This document shows positions 58,043-64,000 of a stretch of DNA of 64,000 nt, in pieces (position 1 is the first letter of the stretch; each line of letters starts with the position of its first letter). Position numbers and translations under genes: made by a program. The stretch lies in contig DUUT01000098.1 in the NCBI GenBank assembly GCA_012841405.1, forward strand, positions 27,533-91,532, in the 5' to 3' direction. Source of the DNA: Chloroflexota bacterium (GTDB lineage: Bacteria > Chloroflexota > Anaerolineae > UBA1429). The notes below the pieces were generated by a model. The model was not told where the DNA came from. It searched no databases and saw nothing but the letters and a program-made list of their open reading frames with translations.

Positions 58043-59186
58043 TGGGCCGGACCCCCTTTCCATCCAGGGCCCGCAGCGCGAGGCGGAGGGCATCCCGCTT
58101 GAGCGCAGGGTCAGTTGGCGCCGCTCCATTCGTGGCGCCAGTCTCCGACGCGGCGCGGAAACGACGCACCAACAAGCCGCGCACGGTGTGCTCCTGGGCG
58201 AGCTGGTTGAGGTCGTACGGGAAGGGGCGCTCGACGCGGAGCGTCACGTGGGCACGCGCCTCGACGCGTTCGCGCACGTCAGTGAGGTCCAGGCCGTCCT
58301 CCGGGAGACACGTCACGGTAACGGTGACCATGGCGCGCGCGTCAGCGCGCACACCGCCGCGCTCGAGGGCCGCCTCGATCTGCGTCACGGCCTCGTCCGC
58401 CGTCGTGCAGGCCCCGAGGTCCACCGCCACGGCGGCGTAGCGCCAGCAGCCCACCTCCAGCCAGTCAACGCTGCAGGCGCCATCGGCGGCGATGCGCAGG
58501 AGGGCGGCGCCATGGCGCCCAGGCGCCTCATCCGGCGCGAGGGGCTCGAGAGACCCCGGCATGCAGCCCCAGGGGTCATCCTCCGGCCAGGCACCCCCCG
58601 CGTGGCGGCCCCCCAGGAGGGCATAGGAGAATCCGGCGGCGCGCAGTGCCGCCGGCGTCACCCCAGGGACGCCCGAGGAAGCGTCGCCGGTCGCCGCGGG
58701 GCCCACGTGCAGGAGCACGAGGTGCCGGTGGTCACCCGTCACCGCCACCTGCGGCAGCTCCGGCGGTCCCTCGGCGCGCCACGCCGCCCCCCAGACGGTC
58801 AGCGTGGGGCTGACCGCAACCGGGGTAAAGCTGTTGGTGGAGGACAGAATCGTCACATTGTCGGGCCAGCGCGTGAGGGGGTACAGGCTCGTCTCGTCGT
58901 CGTAGGGGTCGGCGCAGCCCGGCGCGACGATCACCGGAATTGGGCTCAGCGCCGCAAAGGCATCGGCCAGAAAGGTGCCCGTCTCGGGGAGGGCGTAACG
59001 GCCATCGTACAGGTCTCCAGCGATGGTCACCGCATCGACGTGCTGCTCGCGCGCCAGCGTCAGGGCACGGGTGAACGCCGCGCACAACTCCTGGCGACGG
59101 CGTGTGCCGATGGTGGGGGCGAGGCCACTCGTGCAAAAGGGCGCCTCGAGGTGAACATCGGCCAGATGGAGAATGGTGCCGGTCAC
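58029..59186 (-). CDS. SbcD/Mre11-like phosphoesterase, degenerate site
   Basis: 385 residues. Calcineurin-like fold: DVH motif at D10-V-H12, GD motif at D58 (TIAGDLYD), and a C-terminal cap. The next motif, normally GNHD with metal-binding Asn and catalytic His, reads G90-C-A-D93, and the late GHxH reads GGRH. So the first metal site looks partly preserved and the catalytic His is gone; nuclease activity is doubtful. The GTG at 59186 follows AGGAGG. It is co-transcribed with the SbcC-like gene, which overlaps it, from a promoter at 59472-59500. Confidence 0.82.
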   Translation of the reverse strand: MTGTILHLADVHLEAPFCTSGLAPTIGTRRRQELCAAFTRALTLAREQHVDAVTIAGDLYDGRYALPETGTFLADAFAALSPIPVIVAPGCADPYDDETSLYPLTRWPDNVTILSSTNSFTPVAVSPTLTVWGAAWRAEGPPELPQVAVTGDHRHLVLLHVGPAATGDASSGVPGVTPAALRAAGFSYALLGGRHAGGAWPEDDPWGCMPGSLEPLAPDEAPGRHGAALLRIAADGACSVDWLEVGCWRYAAVAVDLGACTTADEAVTQIEAALERGGVRADARAMVTVTVTCLPEDGLDLTDVRERVEARAHVTLRVERPFPYDLNQLAQEHTVRGLLVRRFRAASETGATNGAAPTDPALKRDALRLALRALDGKGVRPSEVA

Positions 59187-59471
59187 GCATTCCTCCTGAC
59201 GATGCGCCAGGGCCCGAGGGGTCAGCTCCCCCAGCCTCTGACGGGACGGCAACCCAGCCACGGGCTGAGTGGGCGGGGGCGCGGCACACCGGGCAGCCCC
59301 TCGCCATGCACGTCTCTTCAGACAGAATGGATAACGACGTGCACTGCGACGATACACTGCGGGCAGGAGACGAGCCAGTCCGTCACGAGACAGAGAACGC
59401 GTAACGGCGGGCAAACAAGTGCCGGGCCGTGACGAGGTTCACGAGCCCGACGCGTAGGTACGACAGAGCCG

Positions 59472-59500
59472 AGTATACCAGGGGGAGGTGCAAAGCGCAA
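59472..59500 (-). promoter_or_regulatory. Promoter of the sbcDC-like operon
   Basis: Minus strand TTGCGC (plus 59495-59500), 17 bases, TATACT (plus 59472-59477). No LexA-type box overlaps it. Confidence 0.65.
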
Positions 59501-59530
59501 CCGTCATACGGTCTCTTGGGGACAGCGCAG

Positions 59531-59559
59531 GGCGCGAGGAGGGGAGCCCGCCTCGCGCC
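59531..59559 (-). terminator. Hairpin after lexA
   Basis: GGCGCGAGG (59531-59539) and CCTCGCGCC (59551-59559), a 9-bp stem with an 11-base loop, 20 bases past the lexA stop. No T-run. Confidence 0.5.
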
Positions 59560-59578
59560 GAGGGGTGGTCGCTCGCGC

Positions 59579-60247
59579 TCACAGCCGCCGGATGACGCCG
59601 ATGACTTTGCCCTGGATCTCGAGGTCATCGGGGTGCACATAGATCGAATCCATCAGCGGATTGGCCGGTTGGAGGCGCACCAGCGAGCGCTCACGCTCCC
59701 AGTAGACGCGCTTGAGCGTCGTCGCCTTTTCATCCTTCAGCCACGCCGCCACCATATCGCCATTCTCGGCCGTCTCTTGGTGGCGCATGATGACGATATC
59801 GCCATCGTTGATGAGGGCATCGATCATGGACGTTCCCCGCACCTCGAGGGCATACACGCCCTCGGTGTCGGGCACCAGGTCCGTCGGCAGGTTGAGGGTA
59901 TCGGCATCGATCTGCGCAAAGTCGCCATCGGGGATGGGGATGGGCTCACCGGCGGCAATGGCGCCGAGCAGGGGGACCGCTACGGCCGTGACCTCCGTGC
60001 GCTCCGCGAGATCGTCCCCCTCCTGATCCTCCACGAGGCGCAGCCCCCGCGAGACGTCCCGATCGCGCGTGAGGTACCCCTTGCGCTGCAGGACAGTCAG
60101 GTTATAGCTGACGACCGAGGTCGAGGAGATGCCCACCGCCTCACCGATCTGCCGGATGGTGGGGGGATAGCCGTACTCGGCCGTGAAATCGCGAATGACC
60201 GCCAGAATCCGGCGCTGCCGGGTAGATAGCGTGCTTGTACCCTTCAT
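59579..60247 (-). CDS. lexA: LexA SOS repressor
   Basis: 222 residues, normal length. N-terminal winged helix (RQRRILAVIRDFTAEYGYPPTIRQIGEAVGISSTSVV), cleavage site Ala99-Gly100 in AIAAGEP, catalytic Ser-140 in RGTSMIDALI and Lys-179 in ATTLKRV, so autocleavage should work. AAAGGAG precedes the ATG at 60247. A GAAC-N4-GTTC box inside its promoter indicates autorepression. Divergent from the bactofilin gene. Confidence 0.96.
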   Translation of the reverse strand: MKGTSTLSTRQRRILAVIRDFTAEYGYPPTIRQIGEAVGISSTSVVSYNLTVLQRKGYLTRDRDVSRGLRLVEDQEGDDLAERTEVTAVAVPLLGAIAAGEPIPIPDGDFAQIDADTLNLPTDLVPDTEGVYALEVRGTSMIDALINDGDIVIMRHQETAENGDMVAAWLKDEKATTLKRVYWERERSLVRLQPANPLMDSIYVHPDDLEIQGKVIGVIRRL

Positions 60248-60286
60248 GGGGAGGGCTCCTTTCCGCCGTGCTGCGGTATCACCTGC

Positions 60287-60315
60287 ATTATAGGCGAACA
60301 AATGTTCCAAGTCAA
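60287..60315 (-). promoter_or_regulatory. lexA promoter with embedded SOS box
   Basis: Minus strand TTGACT (plus 60310-60315), 17 bases, TATAAT (plus 60287-60292). The spacer holds the palindrome GAACAAATGTTC (60296-60307), the GAAC-N4-GTTC box known for Gram-positive LexA. Bound LexA would block polymerase. Confidence 0.92.
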
Positions 60316-60890
60316 GAGCCATCTGGGATTTCTTGGAGGGAGATTTGGGATAACGTCCCGCACCGCCACGCGGTTGACAAGGGACCCCATTCTCAGTAAG
60401 ATGGGCGCACGAGTTGGAGCGCCCCCGCCATAGTCGCGTCACGGCCAAGCGCCGCTCGGCTGGTAGGCGAGTGCCCTTGGCGCCATCACCCTATGGCACG
60501 TGTCGGGGAACGGCATCGCACCACCCCGGATGCCGCGGCACATCTCTGCCGAATCTCCCCTCGCGCTCCCCTCGATGTGGCGGTCGGTCATCCATCACGG
60601 TGGGTTGCCGCACACCACTGCTGTCGCTGATCCTCACACCGCCTCGACCCTGCGGGCAAGGCCCGCCACGGCGTGGCGGTGCCGTGTAGCCCGGCCATTC
60701 CATCGGCTGCAGAGAACGTTCGGATCAGGCATGACGACCTCCATTGGGCTTGCGCCCGAGCCATACCCCCCCAACGCCCGATCGCGTGCGTTCCCCAATG
60801 GCGCGCGGTGTGCCGCGCGCTCGGTGAGGTCCCAAAGGTACGGGCACGCTGCCCACCACATGATGGGTGGCCCGCTGAAGGAGGGTGGCA
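60316..60890. other. Leader before bactofilin with a strong promoter
   Basis: A promoter on the plus strand (TTGACA 60374-60379, 17 bases, TAAGAT 60397-60402) lies about 490 bases before the bactofilin start. The stretch between has no convincing gene. No SRP, tmRNA, 6S or RNase P signature was recognised, so it is either a long leader or an unknown RNA. Confidence 0.55.
60374..60402 (+). promoter_or_regulatory. Strong promoter facing bactofilin
   Basis: Perfect -35 TTGACA (60374-60379), 17 bases, TAAGAT (60397-60402). Divergent from the lexA promoter 60 bases away. Confidence 0.75.
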
Positions 60891-61445
60891 TTGTTCAAAA
60901 AGAACGAGGGGCCGGCTGTCGTTGGCGGCAAGATCGAGAACGTTTTTGGTCCCAACACGAGCTTTCAGGGCCACATGCGCTCGGACGGCAACGTGCGCGT
61001 CGACGGCGTCTTTGAGGGCACCATCGAAACCGCCGGCAACGTCATCATTGGCCCATCCGCTCGCGTGATGGCCGATATCACCGCCAACGCCGTGCAGGTG
61101 TGGGGTGCTGTGCGGGGTAACGTCACGGCGCACGGGCGCCTGGAAATTCTACCCAGCGGCCGCGTGTGGGGCGACATCCACGTCGCTTCGCTGCTGATCG
61201 ACGAGGGGGGCATCTTTCGCGGTCAGTGCACCATGGCGGGCGATGACATCGAGGCACTGAGCCTCCCCGCACCCGAGCGAACCGACGTCGAAGGGGAGGC
61301 AGGGAGCGAGGTCCCGGGGCAAGCCCCGGCCAACGGCACCGGCAAGGACTGGTCGCTGCCCTCACTCCAGGATATGCACAAGGCCGTCGCCGAGTCGGCG
61401 GCCGATCTGACGCTGGCCCGATCGGGCACCCATCGGCCGCGCTAG
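60891..61445 (+). CDS. Bactofilin (polymer-forming cytoskeletal protein)
   Basis: 184 residues. The beta-helix core (about residues 15-120) repeats the I-x-G-x-(V/L) pattern: NVRVDGVFEGTIETAGNVIIGPSARVMADITANAVQVWGAVRGNVTAHGRLEILPSGRVWGDI. Polar N- and C-terminal tails flank it. AAGGAGG is 7 bases before TTG 60891, giving the usual MFKKNEGP start; GTG 60885 in the same frame touches the ribosome site and is less likely. Self-assembles into filaments that scaffold envelope proteins. The HAD-membrane gene follows 69 bases on. Confidence 0.88.
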   Translation: MFKKNEGPAVVGGKIENVFGPNTSFQGHMRSDGNVRVDGVFEGTIETAGNVIIGPSARVMADITANAVQVWGAVRGNVTAHGRLEILPSGRVWGDIHVASLLIDEGGIFRGQCTMAGDDIEALSLPAPERTDVEGEAGSEVPGQAPANGTGKDWSLPSLQDMHKAVAESAADLTLARSGTHRPR

Positions 61446-61514
61446 CGCGCGCCGTCCGCGCGCCCCTTTGCCGTCGCGCCAGCCGCTCACCGGTCACCAC
61501 GCCGAACGGAGCAT

Positions 61515-62453
61515 ATGAAGGCCGTATTCGTCCATCGCAATTGCCTGCTGAGGGACAGCCACATCGATCCCGCGAGCCCGGTCGCCTCGTGGCAACTGAC
61601 CCCGGCGACCATCGAGGCCGTGCGCCTGCTGGCGAACGGTCATCGGCTCGTCTTTTTGTACGGCCAACGGGCGACGTCGCCCGAGGGTGCCGGGGAGGAT
61701 GGCCTGGAGGCACTGGTCAAGCAGGTGGAGGCCGGGGGTGGGCGCATCGACGGCCTCCTGCTGTGCCCGCACCGCGATGGCGCCCCCTGTCGCTGTTGGG
61801 GGGAGCACCCGGGCATCTTCTGGGTCGCTGCCTCCCAGTTCAACCTGCAGCTCGCCGAATGCTACGCCCTGGCAGACGCCCCCCGTGATGTGGTGACGGC
61901 GTACGCGGCGGGCGTACGCCCGCTGATGGTCCTGTGCCAGCGAACCATCGGCCAAGTGCTGGGCAACCAGCCCGAGCGCAAGGATTTCCCCATCGCCATG
62001 GATCTCACCCAGGCGGTGAGCTACATCGGGGTCGAGGAGGACATCAGCCAGCAGCTGGGCCGTCCCCGTTCCCCCAGCCTCCCGGTGCCCTCCGATGAGG
62101 TCCTGTTTGCCGAGCCTGGCGCCGTCCCCCTCATCACGGTCAGCTCAGCGGTGGGCCAGAGCCAACGCGCCCGGGTGATCCGCAGTCGCGCACAGCTGAG
62201 GGACATCGCCCGCTGGCTCACCTTCTTTGTGCTCGGCGCGGTGGGGCTCAGCCTCGGCATCGCCTACCTGCTGACCCACTTTTACCGCATCCAGCCCTTC
62301 CCCGATTACGTCTACTGGGTGACGCTCCAGTTCATCCCCCGGGCCCTGCGCGGCATCATCTTTATCGCCTGGGGCATCGGCGTCATTGCGCTGGCCCTGC
62401 GCAGCCTCTACCGCTCCACCACCAACCCCTTCTGGCGCCAGCGCGCGCGCTAG
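61515..62453 (+). CDS. Degenerate GmhB-like HAD domain with membrane tail
   Basis: 312 residues. The first 150 resemble the heptose-bisphosphate phosphatase GmhB (HAD subclass III): the start FVHRNCLLRD stands where FLDRDGTL is expected, and the zinc loop C84-P-H86-x5-C92-R-C94 is kept. Both nucleophile Asp residues are missing (H7, N9), so phosphatase activity is unlikely. After an acidic linker come two membrane helices (about 238-258 and 275-298). Together this looks like a membrane-anchored protein that reused the fold, perhaps for binding. No sugar-nucleotide genes adjoin it. Confidence 0.72.
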   Translation: MKAVFVHRNCLLRDSHIDPASPVASWQLTPATIEAVRLLANGHRLVFLYGQRATSPEGAGEDGLEALVKQVEAGGGRIDGLLLCPHRDGAPCRCWGEHPGIFWVAASQFNLQLAECYALADAPRDVVTAYAAGVRPLMVLCQRTIGQVLGNQPERKDFPIAMDLTQAVSYIGVEEDISQQLGRPRSPSLPVPSDEVLFAEPGAVPLITVSSAVGQSQRARVIRSRAQLRDIARWLTFFVLGAVGLSLGIAYLLTHFYRIQPFPDYVYWVTLQFIPRALRGIIFIAWGIGVIALALRSLYRSTTNPFWRQRAR

Positions 62454-62487
62454 CAGCCCCACGCCGGGACCGCGGGCAGCGCTCGTG

Positions 62488-62859
62488 TCAGCGCTCCTTG
62501 CGGTGCACGCCTGCCAACACACTGAGGACAAAGCTCACGACGCTCACCACCAGGGCGCCGAGGATGGCCGCTCCGAGGTCGCGCACAAAGAACCCCAGAC
62601 CGAACTCTCGGCTGAGGACGCCGGCGAGCCATAGCATGGCGCCATTGATCACCAGCGTAAAGAGCCCCAACGTCAACAGGATCAGAGGGCACGTCAGCGC
62701 TTTGACGATGGGGGCAATCAAGGCGTTCACCAGTCCCAAGATGAGGGCCACCCACAGGTAGACGGTCCACCCCCCATCGGCATTGAGCCCGGGCACCACC
62801 ATGATCGCCGCCCAGATGGCCACGGCGTTGATCACCCAGCGTACGAGCGCTCTACGCAT
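62488..62859 (-). CDS. Phage-holin-4 family membrane protein (YvlD type)
   Basis: 123 residues with four helices: WVINAVAIWAAIMVVPGL, LILGLVNALIAPIVKALTCPL, LFTLVINGAMLWLAG, GAAILGALVVSVVSFVL. Matches the chromosomal phage_holin_4_2 (YvlD) family, not a real prophage holin. Often next to PspC genes in other genomes, though not here. Function unknown; linked to envelope stress. Confidence 0.9.
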   Translation of the reverse strand: MRRALVRWVINAVAIWAAIMVVPGLNADGGWTVYLWVALILGLVNALIAPIVKALTCPLILLTLGLFTLVINGAMLWLAGVLSREFGLGFFVRDLGAAILGALVVSVVSFVLSVLAGVHRKER

Positions 62860-62967
62860 CCTTGCCTCCTCTCGGTCATCGCGTACGGGTTGGGTACCGG
62901 TGGTGGGGCCACGCCATGACGCCCCACGCCCCAGCCTCCTTCCGGCGCCGAGGCTGCCAGGCCTAGG

Positions 62968-63960
62968 CTATGGCCCGAGATCGCGCACCATCTGGTCCAG
63001 CACGCGCAGTTGGCGAAAGCCGAGCGCCTGGAGGGCCTCGATCGCCTCGGGGTGCGACGCCGACGGCAGCGCGCGGACATCTACCCCCGGCAGGGCCGGC
63101 TCCCGACCGAGGAGCGTCACCAGCAAGGGACGCTCCCAAGCGCCACGGTGTTCCGGGGCCACCATGAGGCTCAGCTCCCACGGACGCCGCGGTGGGAGCA
63201 TGGTCAGCGAGCCCCACGCCACGACCCGCCCCTCGGCGGTGCCCACCCACTCGTCCCACCGCTCCCCGCTGGTAAAGAGTCGCCCCAACCGGCCCAGCCG
63301 CCAGCCCAGGCCCCGGGAGAACTGCGATGGTTCGAGGGGCCGGGCGCGCAGCACAGCGCGCGGCGTGCTCTCCAGGTAGAGGCGATACAGCGCGGCGCCA
63401 TCGCCTGACGCCACGCGTCGCAGGGGGCGCTCCGGCTGCGCGACGATCACCGGCCAGTTATAGCGCGACAGGAGATGCTCATGGATGACGTCATAGACGG
63501 TAAAGCCGCGCTTACGGTACAGCGCCTTGGCGTGCGCGTTATCGGCGCGCACCTCCAGGAACACCCGCCGACACCCCTGCCTGACCAGGTGCTCGAGGGT
63601 CGTGTCGAGGAGGCGGCTGGCGATGCCGCGGCCGCGGAACGCGGGCAGCACCGCCACGTTGCTGATGGTGCAGGCGGCCAGGCGCCCCCCCTCGCGGCTG
63701 TAGCTGACGTTGCCCACGAGGCGCCCCTCATCGATCCACACAAAGCCGTTGAGAGGCGCCAGGGCCGATCCGGCGGCCAACAGCAGCGGGCCCATGAGCG
63801 CCATCTGGCGCATGTCGCGCGCGATGCTGCTGTGCGTTTCGCGCAGCTCGTCCCCAAAGGCGACCTCGATGAGGGTGGCCAGGTCATTCAGATCGCGATG
63901 GAGCTGGAACGGCCAGATATGGCCATCCGCGTCTCCCCAGTGGGCGCTCTGGGCAAGCAC
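62968..63960 (-). CDS. GNAT-family N-acetyltransferase
   Basis: 330 residues. First GNAT domain (about 15-170) has the acetyl-CoA loop VAVLPAFRGRGIASRLLDTTLEHL and the VFLEVRADNAHAKALYRKRGF block. The C-terminal half (190-330) repeats a weaker GNAT-like fold with LSLMVAPEHRG, as in two-domain acetyltransferases. Substrate not predictable. The ATG at 63960 lies close to the window end; a GAGGAGACGTG ribosome site precedes it. Confidence 0.85.
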   Translation of the reverse strand: MLAQSAHWGDADGHIWPFQLHRDLNDLATLIEVAFGDELRETHSSIARDMRQMALMGPLLLAAGSALAPLNGFVWIDEGRLVGNVSYSREGGRLAACTISNVAVLPAFRGRGIASRLLDTTLEHLVRQGCRRVFLEVRADNAHAKALYRKRGFTVYDVIHEHLLSRYNWPVIVAQPERPLRRVASGDGAALYRLYLESTPRAVLRARPLEPSQFSRGLGWRLGRLGRLFTSGERWDEWVGTAEGRVVAWGSLTMLPPRRPWELSLMVAPEHRGAWERPLLVTLLGREPALPGVDVRALPSASHPEAIEALQALGFRQLRVLDQMVRDLGP

Positions 63961-64000
63961 GTCTCCTCCTCAATCACGATCGGCGCGCGCTGCGCTGCCG

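Larger units (their letters stand above)
59187..59578. other. Leader region of the sbcDC-like operon
   Basis: 392 bases with no gene. Contains the operon promoter (59472-59500) and the lexA downstream hairpin (59531-59559). The leader from promoter to start is about 280 bases. Confidence 0.55.

Noticed and set aside
60713..60722. GAACGTTC as a second LexA site.
   Set aside because: It lacks the four-base spacer of the box and lies far from any promoter.
60403..60890. SRP RNA, tmRNA, 6S or RNase P RNA in the bactofilin leader.
   Set aside because: The diagnostic sequences (for example GGAAGCAGC or GAGGAAAGTCC) are absent.

Overview
This 64 kb window is GC-rich chromosomal DNA. I read it as a free-living bacterium of the Chloroflexota; that placement is inference. 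It rests on secreted proteins with Thr/Pro-rich tails, a LexA with a GAAC-N4-GTTC box in its own promoter, LytS/NarX-like kinases, a large STAND-type ATPase and a bactofilin. UAG, UGA and UAA are all used as stops. No rRNA, phage block, CRISPR array or intact IS was seen. Nearly every long open frame lying opposite a real gene is a GC-skew shadow and was left out.

Layout. 0.2-6.3 kb: a secreted repeat protein broken by one in-frame TGA, then a GH2 beta-galactosidase and a DUF2961/GH172 protein (glycan use). 6.5-8.7 kb: two PspC proteins, a zinc-ribbon/RDD membrane protein and a small membrane protein. 8.8-13.8 kb: a cytochrome c maturation operon read leftward (ccmE-F-A-B-C-D) from a clear promoter; its CcmE has Cys in place of the haem-binding His. 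13.9-18.6 kb: a tungsten aldehyde:ferredoxin oxidoreductase, a small unknown gene, a DUF202 membrane protein and a persulfide dioxygenase-rhodanese fusion. 18.7-21.8 kb: two related secreted/lipoproteins. 22-29 kb: a leftward run of small stress and envelope genes (two SDRs, DUF421, a frameshifted membrane protein, PfpI/DJ-1, hemerythrin, rhomboid, DUF3309, CsbD). 29.4-34.7 kb: nuclease lipoprotein, UBP zinc finger, glutamate dehydrogenase, tRNA-Lys, AsnRS and an AT-richer methyladenine-glycosylase-like gene. 34.8-43.1 kb: a YfhO-flippase fusion and a sugar ABC transporter without its ATPase. 43.1-48.6 kb: tRNA-Thr and two related sensor kinases. 48.7-64 kb: an excisionase-like regulator, dnaE, a STAND-like ATPase, an SbcC/SbcD-like pair, lexA with its own operator, a bactofilin, a degenerate HAD-membrane protein, a holin-like protein and a GNAT enzyme.

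Most unusual points. (1) A short dispersed element with terminal inverted repeats sits exactly on the TAG stop codon (inside CTAG) of the neighbouring gene in two clear copies and one diverged copy. (2) A TGA replaces a conserved Trp in the first gene. (3) A six-G run carries a frameshift in a small membrane protein. (4) Two enzyme-fold proteins (SbcD-like and GmhB-like) have lost key catalytic residues but are otherwise intact. (5) A STAND-like ATPase and an SbcCD-like pair converge on one CTAG that is the stop codon for both strands; together they could be a DNA-surveillance or defence module, which is inference only.
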